A stretch of 64,000 nucleotides of DNA from Amblyomma americanum (GCF_052857255.1 NC_135500.1:47365772-47429771); one strand, 5' to 3'. Counted from the stretch's first letter, positions 31,358-42,777 are shown. The notes: generated by a model not told the origin, from the letters alone. A program made the numbers and translations.

Positions 31358-34300
31358 AGGGGCCATGAGAGCCTATTTTCACGCATACCCTGCTTATCGC
31401 CTTTAATTGCCAACAGGTTAAATTACAATTCCCCCCATTTTCACTTGATTTTGTGCGGTAAATATATTTAAAACGAATTTTTTCGTTTCTTCTGCGAACT
31501 GCTTGCTGGTCTGGCAACCACTAATCGCTGACGTCACGAGCGCATACACGCCACGCGTCGTCTGCTGCGAGCTGTTGAGGTGCTAGCATGCACACCGTAG
31601 ACAGCGGTCGCTGGAATAGCTTTTTTTTCCTTTTAGCTCAGCGAAATACAATCAATTTTCCGTGTTCTCTTTTGGGAAGCCTTCAACTTAGTACGCGAGC
31701 TGAGTGATTTTGGGAAAGCGGACTTCCTGGTGGCGCCCGTTTTCCGATTGTTGAGGAAACTGAAATCGATGGACCCTGTTACGTTTCGCCTACAACGCGC
31801 GGTATAGCCGGCGCGGATGCAACGGACGCCGGGGCTTCGTTCAAAGCGGCGGTCATTTGGACCCGTTCAGTGCTGTCGTAACGCCTCCCGCCAAGCGCGT
31901 CCAGGCAGGTTTCAATGCCACGTGTCGTCGTGTGTGCGTGTGTGTGTGTGCATGTTGGTGCCCACGCTTGTCAAAGCGCGGCAGCCGGGGAGAGGAGCTC
32001 CCCAACTGGGAGGCGAGGAGGTCTGACCGGCGCCGGCCCGGCGGACGCGCACGTCACGTCTGGACATGTCGAAGCGTCGCCGTATCGGGCGCCTCTTCCC
32101 AAGCCGTTCCCTCTTGCCCTCGACTCCGAGGGTATAAAACGCCGCTGCCCCGGACGCCGAGGGGGACTCTGATTTCTTCCTTCGAGTAACGTGGTCGCCC
32201 TGACCGGCTGCTCTTTTGCGATGCCAGAATAAACAAGTTGTTCTGTTGCCAGTCGACTCAACCTTTGCCGGGACCTTCGGATGTTTCCAGCTTTGCCCCA
32301 GGCCGCCAGGCCAACGCTACCCTTGGGGCTTGCAACCCATTTGCAACAACCCCTGCTTTGTTATTTATGCTCAGAAACATGTTATTTTTATGCTATGAGT
32401 GGTCTCTTTTGAGCAGTCAATTGCTCCCGTATGTGAAAAGCGGCACGTGGCGTGCATGCCTTCGCCGATGTGCGCCGTGAAATCCGCGGCGTTTTATAGC
32501 TAGCTACCAAGTTCTTGTCCGCTATTCATCGCTCCATAATTAAACTGAAATTATCAAAAGGTGGCACTAGAGGAACCTTGAGGCACGAAAGGAGCAGAGA
32601 AAAGCGCCCAGTGCGACGACTTCCGCGCTGCATGTACGCGTTTGTAAGTCGAACATACATTTCCTTCGACTCATAGAACCTTTTTGCAGGAACCAATTAA
32701 GCCGCTTGCCAAACCCTATGAGACTCGAATGATTTCACTGTCCGCACCGATGAATAGGCGCCCCCGCCTGAATGAGTGCTTCGAAATAATAGTACAGCAT
32801 TTTGCTCTGCGTACGCATTGTGCCCCAGGAGTGCGACGATTACGATAACTGCAGCCCCGCGCTGAGGTTGTTTACATGGCTGTCCGCAAACAGTAGTGCT
32901 CGTTCGCGTGGCATAAAACGCGAAGTGGGTTCTCATTATCTTAAATATCACGTGCTCTTGCTCACAACTTGCACTTTTACTCATTTAAACACCATGACAG
33001 CACTGCAATACGCGCCGATGATGCTATATCGCCTGCTTGGGAAACGCTTCGCGTAGGATACCGGCGCTTCCCGCTAATTGTATCCGCTTTTTCGTATGTC
33101 ACCAAAATTTAATTTTAGATCGCTTTAGATAAAGATACGTTCGGACATTACTTGAATTAATGAAAACAACCAGATTTGTTGTCCACAGTCGACGCCGACA
33201 GCTGCTGCCGGATGCCTTCTGCACATATGCTATGCAGACCGGGTCACATATCGGCACTTCCCCCCTTATTGTACTCGCGTCCTGCGATGTAGGCAGTCGC
33301 TTTGAGGGCACTGCAGCCAAAACTATGCTCGACAGCTATTTGCAGGCGCGAAAACTTGCTAATTCGCTCTCCGCAATCGCCGAAATCGCACACGCATCCT
33401 GCGTACTCGCTAGCTAGGCCTCGTCACGAAAGGGACCGACGGTCCACCGTCGGCCGAAATTCCAGAATATGACAAAAGTTCCTCACTGATTAGTAAGCAA
33501 GAGTCAAGATATGATATGTAGCAGTCCGTTTCGCTTTTTTCGATACGGATAAGGTACACAAGCGCAGTTTTTTCGGCCGTTGCCTCGCCGGCGTGAAACT
33601 TTCATCCAGGCGACGGCGGCGAGCGACGAGCGGCACCGTCGTGCGGCGTTTTTTTGCCCCTGTCGCTTGCCTCGCCGATCGGTTCTATGCGCAGGCACCG
33701 ACTTAATCCACATCTTCGCTGGTGCACGCACACCGCGTATGTCGCCGTGGCTAGCATGAGGTCCAATAAGTTTTAAGATTCGTAAGTCTATAGAATGTCA
33801 GACCAACTAGTCCCCTACCACTCTCTTCTGGTTCCCACTAAGCTGACTCTTTAACATTAATTACTACGATACGCTATCATTGATCGTGCTGGCGTCGTCG
33901 TCGGTCTAGCGTGACAGACCAGTGCCTCAGCGACGGCATTTGCATACCGACCAGCCCACCGACCGCCGATCGCCATCGCAACGGCCTATAGTGTGACCGG
34001 ACCACCTATACCAAACAACTGCGTTACTGTTATCGCTTTTGCGGCACCAGCAGCTCATATATGCGGGACGACTGCTACTTAGATCGCCCGCGAAAGTGCA
34101 GGGGGGAATGAGACCTCGCTGCGCATATTGCAGCAACGAGGGCAGACGACGTTGCTCCGTGCATGCCCTAGTGACGTCACGAGAGCATTCAATATGGCGG
34201 TCGCTGCCAGTGGGAGGAGCCTCCTGGTCTCAATTTCGATCGCATTTTTGGGAATATACAGCGCGTCTAGGGCAGCCAAATTTCAGAAACTGAATCATAA

Positions 34301-34363
34301 TCTCTTGTATTAGTTACTGAAGCACAAAAGTGCAATATGCAGAACGACCATGTCATGACTCCT
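31358..34363. mobile_element. 3.0-kb TTAA-flanked element in the RTE
   Basis: The element lies between two TTAA words (31354-31357 and 34364-34367). Its ends AGGGGCCATGA and TCATGACTCCT are imperfect inverted repeats of 11 bases. The RTE sequence is continuous if one TTAA and the element are removed, exactly as in the intact copy near 58,090 (CTTCTTAATCTCATCC). TTAA duplication is the hallmark of piggyBac-type transposition. No transposase frame is visible. It contains a solo LTR (31777-32348). Confidence 0.8.
31777..32348 (+). mobile_element. Solo LTR, 572 bp
   Basis: Begins TGTTACG and ends TTGCAACA, with ACCC on both sides (31773-31776, 32349-32352), the 4-bp duplication of Ty3/gypsy elements. 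It contains a TATAAAA word (about 32137) followed by a AATAAA word (about 32228), in the expected order of promoter and polyadenylation signal, hence plus orientation. No internal region is present, so it is a solo LTR left by recombination. Confidence 0.75.
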
Positions 34364-34367
34364 TTAA

Positions 34368-36300
34368 TCTCATCCGCCCACCTAACCGTCCTCCTCCCGC
34401 TGCTACGCTTACTTTCTTTCGGAATCCACTTCATTACCCTTAAGGACCGGCGGTTATCTTGCCTTCGCATTACATGCCCTGCCCAAGCCCATTTCTTCCT
34501 CTTTATTTCGAGTAGGATGTCGTTAACACGCGTTTGTTCCCTCACCCACTCTGCCCGCTTCCGGTCTCTTAATCTTACACCTATCATTTTTCTTTCCACG
34601 GCTCGCTGCATTGTCCTTAATTTAAGCTGAACCCTTTTCGTCAGCCTCCACGCTTCTGCCCCGTAGGCGAGTACCGGTATAAGATACAGCTGTTGTATAC
34701 TTTTCTCTTGAAGGGTATTAATAAACTGCCACTCATGATCTGCGAGAATTTGCCATACGCGCTCCAACCCATTCTTATCCTTCTAGTTATTTCCCTCTCA
34801 TGATCCGGACCAGCTGTCGCTATACTACGTTTCATACATCAGGTGCAACGCTGTGAAAGGTACGGAAGTAGTCCGCATGGGGAAATAAAGGCAGGCGTAT
34901 TACTCCGCGCTTGCTCTGTGGCCGAGTGGCCTACGGCTTGAGAAAGCGACAGCGTGTCGTCAGCAATAAGAGTGCATTTAATCAAGCTCATGACAAATGT
35001 GTCATTTAGTAAGCCTGCATGAAGGCAAAGCATTTACTATGTTTCGCTAACTACAAGGAACGCACCACTTTTTGGTCGCGAATGCAGGAAGCGCAAACAA
35101 GAACGCTAGCTTTGACAGCGTTGCACCTAATGTATGAAATGCATAATACCTGCCCTAAGTAGACGAATTCCTTCACCACTTCCAGCCCCTCGCTGCCTAT
35201 TGCGAACTGCTGTTCCCTTGCTAGACTGTTGAACAATACTTTAGTTTTCCTCATGATAATTTTTAGACCCAGCGTTCTGCTCGGCCTGTCTAACTCACTG
35301 ATCATGATTTGCAGTTCACCTCCTGAGTGACTCAGCAAGGCACGTCATCACCGAATCGCAGATTTTTTGGGTATACTCCACTTACTCTTACTCCCAACTG
35401 TTGCCAATTAAGGCCTCAAAATACCTCCTGTAAACAGCCGGTGAATAGCATTGGCGAGATCGTGTCTTCTTGCCTGAAGTTCTTCCTTATTGGAATTTTA
35501 TTGCTGCCTTTTTGGAGGACTATAGTAGCTGTGCAGTTGCTATATATATCTTCCAGTATTTTTACATAAGGTTCTTGCACACCCTGATTCCGCAGTGCCT
35601 GTATGACTGCTGAGGTTTCCACTGAGTCAAACGCGTTCGCGTAACCAATGAAGGCTATACATATGGGTTGGTTATATTTTGCGCATTTCTCTATCACCTG
35701 ATTGACAGTGTGATGATGGTCTATTGTGGTATATCCTTTACGAAAGCCTGCCTGATCATTTGGTTGATTAAAGTATAAGGTTGCCCTGACTCTATTAGCG
35801 ATTACATTAGTAAATACCTTGTAGGCAACGGATAGTAAGCTGATCGGTCTGTAATTTCTCAAGTCCTTGGCGTCTCCCTTCTTATGAATTAAGATAATGT
35901 TTGCATTCTTCCAAGCTTTTGGTACGGTCGAGGTCATAGGCATTGCGTATAATAAATCGCTAGTTTTTCTAGCACTATCTCCCACCCATCCTTCAACAGA
36001 TCTGCTGCTACCTGATCTTCCCCAGCTGCTTTTCCCCTTTCCATTGCTCCTAAGGCTGTCTTTACTTCCTCTTTCGTTATTGGCGGGATGACGCATTGCT
36101 GTGCGCTACTGTCTCTCTAATTAACGCTCTGATTAAATTGGCTACTGTGCAGATTTGTGTAGAACTCCTCGGGTACGTTAACTATCTTATCCATATTGCT
36201 AATGACATTGCCCTCCTTGTCTCTTAACGTATACATCTGGTTTTTACCTATGCCTAGATCCTCTTCACCTATTTTAGGTTACCTACATTCTTTAGAGGAT
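34368..36300 (-). pseudogene. RTE-type reverse transcriptase, fragments
   Basis: On the minus strand from 36096: WKNANIILIHKKGD, RNYRPISLLSVAYKVF, DQAGFRKGYTTIDHHHTVNQV, AFIGYANAFDSVE (motif A, with Asp lost to Gly in the first position), RQEDTISPMLFTGCLQEVF (motif B), to 35416. The FADD block is missing or destroyed around 35,390. Then LSHSGGELQIMISEL and KVLFNSLAREQQF (35338-35051), and RTE C-terminal blocks CGAEAWRLTKRVQLKLR-like, RMIGVRLRDRKR, KWAWAGHVMRRQDN (34767-34360). Several frameshifts. The order matches RTE/BovB proteins. Confidence 0.85.
34823..35146. mobile_element. 324-bp TA-flanked MITE inside the RTE
   Basis: TA lies at 34821-34822 and 35147-35148. The inner termini TTTCATACATCAGGTGCAAC and GTTGCACCTAATGTATGAAA are inverted with one mismatch over about 30 bases. 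RTE coding sequence is continuous when the element and one TA are removed, and the copy at 58,555 shows the empty site. It contains a TGGCCGAGTGG word like an A-box (about 34919). Tc1/mariner-type size and target. Confidence 0.8.
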
Positions 36301-36321
36301 GCTCGATTCTCTCCGCAACGA

Positions 36322-36632
36322 TAGGTGCAACGTTGAGACCGGAAGCGGGCGGAGTGGGTGAGGGAACAAACGCGGGTCAATGGCATCCAAGTCGAAATCA
36401 AGAGGAAGGAATGGGCTTGTAATCCGAAGGAAAAATAACCGCCGGTCTTTAAGGGGAACGGAGCGGATTCGAAGAGAATGTAACCGTAGCAAGGGGCGGC
36501 GGAAAGTTAGGTGGGCAGATGAGATTAAGGAGTTCGCGGGGATAGGGTGGCCGCAGCTGGCATAGAACAGGGTTAATGGGAGAGCCCTTTGGCCTGCAGT
36601 GGGTAGACAGGCTGATGATGACGTTGATGACA
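36322..36632 (+). mobile_element. RTE 3' end fragment, plus strand
   Basis: This 311-bp piece matches the C-terminal coding end and 3' end of the RTE family, in the opposite orientation to the element to its left. It ends in GCTGATGATGACGTTGATGA. It starts abruptly at about 36322, giving a head-to-head junction. Confidence 0.8.
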
Positions 36633-39068
36633 GTTTTCACCACCCCGATGCAAAGGGAATGCTGATAATTATCCATCTTCCCATATGTCGGAGGCGGCCG
36701 GGAAGTATGGTCTGCGCCTTCGTTGCTGTGCGGTTAATTCGCTTTCGTTCGTTTCCAATGTCGTTTGAGAACTGCTTTTTACTTAATGATATCTGGGCTG
36801 TCTAGTCTGAACGACTACATTCGTGAGCGAATGAAGCGCACGCGGCAGCATGTCGGACTGCATAGAAGCTTTTACGATTCGGAGCAACACCCGGCGGTTA
36901 GAGCACCTTTTGAGGGTATGTCCGGCTTCACAGCGTACATTTATCGCAGCGTGTCAAAATCAAACTCGAAGTTACGTCGCGTAGCTTACCACGCAGTTCA
37001 TAAAAGCACCGCCTCCGTGGAAAGTTTTGCTGTTGCTTCGCAATGTGTTCCAAAATGTACTCCGCTTTTCTTCCTGAACGGGCGACATCAAAGGGGTACT
37101 GTGAAATCAGAAAATTGCTTTGCAAACTTTTGTTTGCATGTATTTCTAGGGGCCGTAACCGCAGCCATCACCCTGGCGCCCCACAAGTTCGTAAACCGGG
37201 TGTTGGTCTGTACGTGACATCATTGCGCGCAAAAGCAAACTCGATAGCCACGCGCGCACACACTGACAGAAGTGCACAGCTGAAGGTTGTGCCAAACACT
37301 GGCCGCGGCACATCGGCGAAAGTGCGTCGATTCCTCCCCTACTGGCATCACCGAAACGGCATCGAAATTGGGCCTGGCAGCCTGACGACCCAGACGCGTG
37401 ACGGGCGCGAGAAAACCGACGTGACGGCGATGCGCCACTGGCGACCTCCCGTGGCTCACGAGCCACGTACCGACGCAGAAATGATCAACACGCTAGCGTG
37501 CCCCGTTTAGCGAGCCGCCCCTGACGCCCTGGGGCCCGCTGTATGGCGTGACGCACGTCCAAGTGCCACGTGCGCGCGCTCCCGCGACGACGATCTCCCA
37601 GCAGACACGTAGCCGCTCAAGGAGTTCGTACACTGGCTTTGCAGTGAAAGTAGCGGCACCCTCTCCACATGACCACCAATCACTCTAGCGGCCATTTCGG
37701 ATTGCCAACCGCTGCTCTCCGGAGGATAAGATGCCGGGCGTACTAATCTGGCAAGAGCCATCTCATTCGATCACGTGATTCCAACCGGCACCAGGATAGC
37801 CGCGGTATACGCAATATTGCTGTGACTTTGGCTTTCCTTTTCACATGACGCTGTTCAGATGTACAAAAATACTCACTTCCAAAAGATTTCGGCGGTTGTC
37901 GAAGCAGAGGGTGGTTCACCTTGCGTTCCCTTTTGCGCAAGCACTCTCGGCAGTGCACCATAATGGCGCCGCAGGTGGTTGGCAGAACCTCCTGTCCGTG
38001 ATTGCTAGGGGCATCGCGCTTGTTGGACATACTGTGTATTCGCAGCACGCATGACATTGGTGCCTCAAGTCCTTGCTCCTCACCCCTTCCTTCTCTCTCT
38101 CTATCTCTTTCCCTTTTGCATCCGCTCTTCCCATTTACCCACGCTCCGGAACGCCCTTCTTGTTGACCTCCCAGATTTCCCTCTCCACGCTTTACCCCCT
38201 ACCCCTCTTCCTTGGTTCCCGCACGCGGGCTGATGGCGGAATTAAGGTTCTGGGATTCTTCGCGAAATTCCGCGCAGCAATCGGGCGATAGATGCCGCGG
38301 GCCCCGTTATGAAGGCACATTCAGTGGGCATGTGCGAGCCTCTGCGCAAGTGGCCGACAAACTGGGCGCGAGAGTGAAAGGGAGATGTGGCTCCCGAATC
38401 AGTCCACCGCGGGCCCCCGTACCGAGTGAGAGGCGCAGCGACGAGGAAGCAAAGTGAGGCAATTAAACTGAATCCATGGCAGCTCGCATGGACACCTTTG
38501 GTACAGAGGAATTCAGAGCGGCGCTGAACCAAACAATTGATAGGTATTACACTAAGCCAGGGAAACAGCGCTAATGGCAAGAACGTGACAAGACGGCACA
38601 GGCTTTGACGCCACGCCCTTGTGATTTCCTCATCATGCAGCAAACAGCCCTCCAAGATGCCCTTTCGGTAAAGTACCATACCTTGAGAGTTCCTGCCCCA
38701 TCTCAGGAAGCGGAGCAGACGCAGAAATAAAAGGAGGAGTAAGGACGTTCTTAGCGTCGTCTGCGTTCTTTCCCGCTGTTTGGCAACAGAGAGCCTAGCA
38801 TAGCGGAGGCCTGTGTGCCACAAGGCTGGCATGCGCAGCGGCAAAGTGGCCACGCGCACTTGCCGCAACGCATGAGGCTGTCCGGTCCGGTGCGCATCTA
38901 CGCTAGGGTGTCAGCGCTGCGCTAACTTTCTAATAATATGTGGCGCATGGTGCACCCATTCCGTCTTCGGCCTCAGAGTGGCCAGCAGCCGACCTGACGA
39001 CGGCACCACAGGACGCATGGTTAAACCCCTGCGAGGCACCGTTCGGCCAAATTGAAAACGATTTTGAG

Positions 39069-39070
<2 letters not shown>
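36633..39070. other. Unassigned region
   Basis: No repeat family or gene was recognised. 38085-38230 is pyrimidine-rich on the plus strand. A 208-codon minus frame at 38868-38242 has no known domain. Confidence 0.4.

Positions 39071-39133
<63 letters not shown>
39071..39133. repeat. (TA)n microsatellite
   Basis: About 31 TA repeats, adjoining the end of the tRNA-like satellite. Two further arrays of similar length lie at 40694-40760 and 45367-45434. Such arrays are self-complementary and can extrude cruciforms. Confidence 0.95.
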
Positions 39134-39136
<3 letters not shown>

Positions 39137-39314
39137 GAAATGAGGGGCCCGTTTGACAAATTTATGAAGGGAGCCAACAGTCACCGAAACCAAGGTGCAT
39201 AGGGGAACGTTAATTTTTTTTTTAATGTGTTATGCTTATCAGTGGGATAATAATACTTAGATTAATAAATCGCTTAAAGAAAATTACTTATAAAGCAGCA
39301 GAAAAAACAACCAT

Positions 39315-39387
39315 GCCGCCGGTGGGATCCGAACCCACGACCTCCGAATATCGCGTCCGGTGCTCTTACCAACTGAGCTACGGCGAC
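39315..39387 (-). tRNA. tRNA-like cloverleaf, probable pseudo-tRNA (satellite copy 1)
   Basis: The 73-base sequence folds fully: acceptor GTCGCCG/CGGCGGC, D-stem GCTC/GAGC, anticodon stem CCGGA/TTCGG, T-arm GTGGG-TTCGGAT-CCCAC. The anticodon loop reads CGCGATA, without the usual U33, and the D-loop has one extra A. Ability to act as a tRNA is therefore doubtful. A- and B-box words are intact. Confidence 0.5.
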
Positions 39388-39967
39388 GGCTGTCCAATCT
39401 GCTGCTCTCGTGGGAATTTATGTTTACTGGGTGTAAGCGAGCCTTGAGAGTGTTCACCAGCGCCACCCTCGACCATAGCGGCGGACGTAGCACGTCCTGT
39501 AATACCGCGAGCGTGACGTGGGTTCGGATCCCACCGGCGGCATGGTTGTTTTTTTCTGCTGCTTTATAAGTAATTTTCTTTAAGCGATTTATTAATCTAA
39601 GTATTATTATCCCACTGATAAGCATAACACATTAAAAAAAAAATTAACGTTCCCCTATGCACCTTGGTTTCGGTGACTGTTGGCTCCCTTCATAAATTTG
39701 TCAAACGGGCCCCTCATTTCCTTTAACTTGTCTGCGAATAGCTTAACGAGGGTCTCGGTTCTGGCAGTCTTGATGTCATAGGTAGCATAAGAGGGCTCTC
39801 GCACAGTTTCCGCCCTCGCCGTTAGATGACGTTCTACGTCACGCTCGCGGTATTACAGGACGTGCTACGTCCGCCGCTATGGTCGAGGGTGGCGCTGGTG
39901 AACACTCTCAAGGCTCGCTTACACCCAGTAAACATAAATTCCCACGAGAGCAGCAGATTGGACAGCC

Positions 39968-40040
39968 GTCGCCGTAGCTCAGTTGGTAAGAGCACCGGAC
40001 GCGATATTCGGAGGTCGTGGGTTCGGATCCCACCGGCGGC
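39968..40040 (+). tRNA. tRNA-like cloverleaf, satellite copy 2
   Basis: Identical to the cloverleaf at 39315-39387 but on the plus strand. GTAGCTCAGTTGG (A-box region) and GGTTCGGATCC (B-box) are intact. The anticodon loop CGCGATA lacks U33, so it is a pseudo-tRNA or SINE-like head. Confidence 0.5.
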
Positions 40041-40465
40041 ATGGTTGTTTTTTCTGCTGCTTTATAAGTAATTTTCTTTAAGCGATTTATTAATCTAAGT
40101 ATTATTATCCCACTGATAAGCATAACACATTAAAAAAAAAATTAACGTTCCCCTATGCACCTTGGTTTCGGTGACTGTTGGCTCCCTTCATAAATTTGTC
40201 AAACGGGCCCCTCATTTCCTTTAACTTGTCTGCGAATAGCTTAACGAGGGTCTCGGTTCTGGCAGTCTTGATGTCATAGGTAGCATAAGAGGGCTCTCGC
40301 ACAGTTTCCGCCCTCGCCGTTAGATGACGTTCTACGTCACGCTCGCGGTATTACAGGACGTGCTACGTCCGCCGCTATGGTCGAGGGTGGCGCTGGTGAA
40401 CACTCTCAAGGCTCGCTTACACCCAGTAAACATAAATTCCCACGAGAGCAGCAGATTGGACAGCC

Positions 40466-40538
40466 GTCGCCGTAGCTCAGTTGGTAAGAGCACCGGACGC
40501 GATATTCGGAGGTCGTGGGTTCGGATCCCACCGGCGGC
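40466..40538 (+). tRNA. tRNA-like cloverleaf, satellite copy 3
   Basis: Identical to the copy 498 bases upstream. Confidence 0.5.
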
Positions 40539-40686
40539 ATGGTTGTTTTTTCTGCTGCTTTATAAGTAATTTTCTTTAAGCGATTTATTAATCTAAGTAT
40601 TATTATCCCACTGATAAGCATAACACATTAAAAAAAAAATTAACGTTCCCCTATGCACCTTGGTTTCGGTGACTGTTGGCTCCCTT

Positions 40687-40693
<7 letters not shown>

Positions 40694-40760
<67 letters not shown>
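40694..40760. repeat. (TA)n microsatellite
   Basis: About 33 TA repeats between the forward and the reverse satellite blocks, preceded by CACACACA. Confidence 0.95.
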
Positions 40761-40763
<3 letters not shown>

Positions 40764-40922
40764 TTATGAAGGGAGCTAACAGTCACCGAAACCAAGGTGC
40801 ATAGGGGAATGTTTATTTATTTATTTATTTTTTAATCTGTAGTGCTGGTCAGTGAGATAATAATACTCAGATTAATCTATTGCTTAAACAAAATTACTTA
40901 AAAAGCAGCAGAAAAAATCCAT

Positions 40923-40994
40923 GCCGCCGGCGGTATCCGAACCCACGACCTCCGAATATCGCGTCCGGTGCTCTACCAACTGAGCTGCGGCGAC
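40923..40994 (-). tRNA. tRNA-like cloverleaf, diverged satellite copy
   Basis: 72 bases. It lacks the extra A in the D-loop (GGTAGAGC), so this copy is closer to a normal tRNA there, but its T-arm is altered (B-box GGTTCGGATAC). Confidence 0.45.
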
Positions 40995-41425
40995 GGCTGT
41001 CCATTCTGCTGCTCTCGTGGGCACTTATGTTTATTGGGTGTAAGCGAAACCTTGAGAGTGTTCTCCAGCGCCAACCTCGTTCATAGCGGCGGACGTAGCA
41101 CGTCCTGTAATACCGCGAGTGTGACGTGGAACGTCACCTAACGGCGAGAGCGGAAACAGTGCGAGAGCCCTCTTATTCTGCCTATGGCATCAAGACTGCC
41201 AGAACCGAGACCCTCGTTAAGCTATTGGCAGACAAGGTAAACGAAATGAGGGGCTCGCTTGACAAACTTACGAAGGGAGCTAACAGTCACTGATACCAAG
41301 GTGCATAGGGGAATGTTTATTATCTTTTTTTTTGTAATCTGTAGTGCTGGTCAGTGAGATAATAATACTCAGATTAATCTATCGCTTAAAGAAAATTACT
41401 GAGAAAGCCGCAGAAAAAACAAAGG

Positions 41426-42499
41426 TGGTCGTAGACTGGCACAACGGCCGCTCATAAGCCAGCAAACTGGACTACGTTGACTTTTGCGCTGCGCGTGCAG
41501 TGAAAGACAAAACACGACGCGAGAGTACCTGCGAGCTGGCAGTCGCTAGTCCGCGCTCATTCAGTTTTGTGTCCCTTTTTGTGTCGGCATCTGACAACAC
41601 ACCGCATGATGCAACAATTAGTGTGCTGTTTTGGTAGGGATCGAGGTTGCCGCGCCAACTCGCGAGCGCGCAGTACTACTCTGACGCAAGCGAGGATTTC
41701 ACATCGTCCACAATATAAAGACTCCGCCTGGGTGGCAAAGACCCCATTGAAAAGCGACACGCATGTCCCAAGAATTCTTTTCAAGATCAAAGCACGAGGT
41801 CACATCATTACATTCAACGTTTACGCAAACTTTGGTGGCCGTTTAGCGCTTGTTTAGGATGCACTTCGTCCAAAATTTTCGCAGATCAACGTGAGATTAA
41901 AACCTGAAGCATTATATCAGGGTCAGATATGTAATAAAGCTCGGAAATCAATGGCTCTGTGCAGATACGCAGGCACCAGTAATGCAAGGAGTACCGCAGA
42001 CGCTATCGAATGGCGCCAATCTCCTCTGTGCGAATGTGCCTGAACTGTATGTGGCTCTCCGGTTCCACAGAAGCGCTGCTGTCATTCACCACTATCCGAG
42101 CTTCTATCGAGGGGAACCAAACCCGAGGCCAACTTTCGTCACTGCGCCTGTTTCCTCGGCCGGCTGGAGCAACGCTAACAAGCGCAGCTGCCCAATCGAT
42201 GTGGCGTTCGTTTACGGCGTAGTTACGTTCGGCTATCGCGCCAAGCGACTACCGGCCGAGCCTCCGATGCACGCGGTTTCCGAAAAGCAGTCTGAATGCG
42301 ACACGCGAAGAAAATGCTTGTCGAGCAGGATGTGTAGAGTGACGTGCACTTGAATCATGGCGGCCGCTGCCACCATCTACAGTTCTAGTGTCGTGTTTCT
42401 GCCACGATGTTGTCCATACCAACGTATGCAGTGCATATCTGTCACTACCACCACATAGCTCGAAGCGCAAATATCAGTATGATAGTAGCATTAGTTGAT
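41426..42499. other. Unassigned
   Basis: Moderately GC-rich, with short open frames at 41567-41857 and 41982-42353. Nothing was recognised. Confidence 0.35.
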
Positions 42500-42693
42500 T
42501 TAGTTTATGGTTTTATGGGCGTTTAACGTCCAAAGGGGACCCAGGCTATGAGGGACGCAGTTCCGGATAATTTCGGCCGCCTGGGGTTCTTTAACGTGCG
42601 CTGTCATCGCACAGTACACGTGCCTCTGGAATTTCGCCTCCATGGAAATTCGACCGCCGCGGCCGGGATCGAACCATTGAGCCACCGCGGCGG
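42500..42693 (-). mobile_element. Ruka-like SINE with internal deletion
   Basis: GTTTAACGTCCAAAGGGGAC, CCTGGGGTTCTTTAACGTGC and GCCGCGGCCGGGATCGAACC are present, so the body and B-box side of the head are there. The middle of the tRNA head is missing between GATCGAACC and ATTGAGCCACCGCGG. Confidence 0.8.
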
Positions 42694-42715
42694 CTGGCAG
42701 CATTTCCCGGGGCTA

Positions 42716-42746
42716 ATCCCCCCATGTGGGTATGTGCCATGTTTAA
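42716..42746 (+). repeat. Short dispersed repeat, copy 1
   Basis: AATCCCCCCATGTGGGTATG followed by TGCCATGTTT recurs with two or three changes at 63863-63893, inside the gypsy element, next to a GAAGAAGAAG run. Confidence 0.7.
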
Positions 42747-42777
42747 AGAAGAAGCGCGAGAGTGTGTTGCAGGAGTG

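Larger units (their letters stand above)
31232..36300 (-). mobile_element. RTE-type LINE, reverse orientation, split by two insertions
   Basis: The 3' end is at the left (31232-31353, starting with TCATCATCATCATCAG), interrupted by a 3.0-kb TTAA element, and resuming at 34368 to about 36300. A second insertion (34823-35146) sits within it. The minus strand encodes RTE/BovB-type RT in fragments: 36096-35416, 35338-35051, 34767-34360. The 5' endonuclease part is missing; near 36300 the sequence changes to a plus-strand RTE fragment. Confidence 0.85.
39134..41425. repeat. Fold-back satellite of about 500-bp units with tRNA-like cores
   Basis: 39134-39519 is a partial unit in reverse. At 39519/39520 it flips to plus orientation and continues as 498-bp units: copies at 39520-40018 (499 bp owing to one extra T) and 40019-40516, and a partial third to about 40688. 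After a TA array, a diverged set in reverse follows (40764-41425) with a 504-bp period (GAAGGGAGC at 40768 and 41272). The flip occurs at shared CGT bases, suggesting template switching. The forward copies are essentially identical, so amplification was recent. Confidence 0.9.

Noticed and set aside
38242..38868. 208-codon minus-strand frame
   Set aside because: No motif, and Arg/Leu-rich composition as expected of a chance frame in this GC content.
38911..39193. Open frames of alternating Tyr-Ile across TA repeats
   Set aside because: They are translations of a (TA)n microsatellite, not proteins.
39315..40994. Functional tRNA gene cluster
   Set aside because: All copies lack U33 in the anticodon loop and most have an enlarged D-loop. 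They sit in satellite units, so working tRNA genes are unlikely, although the cloverleaf is intact.
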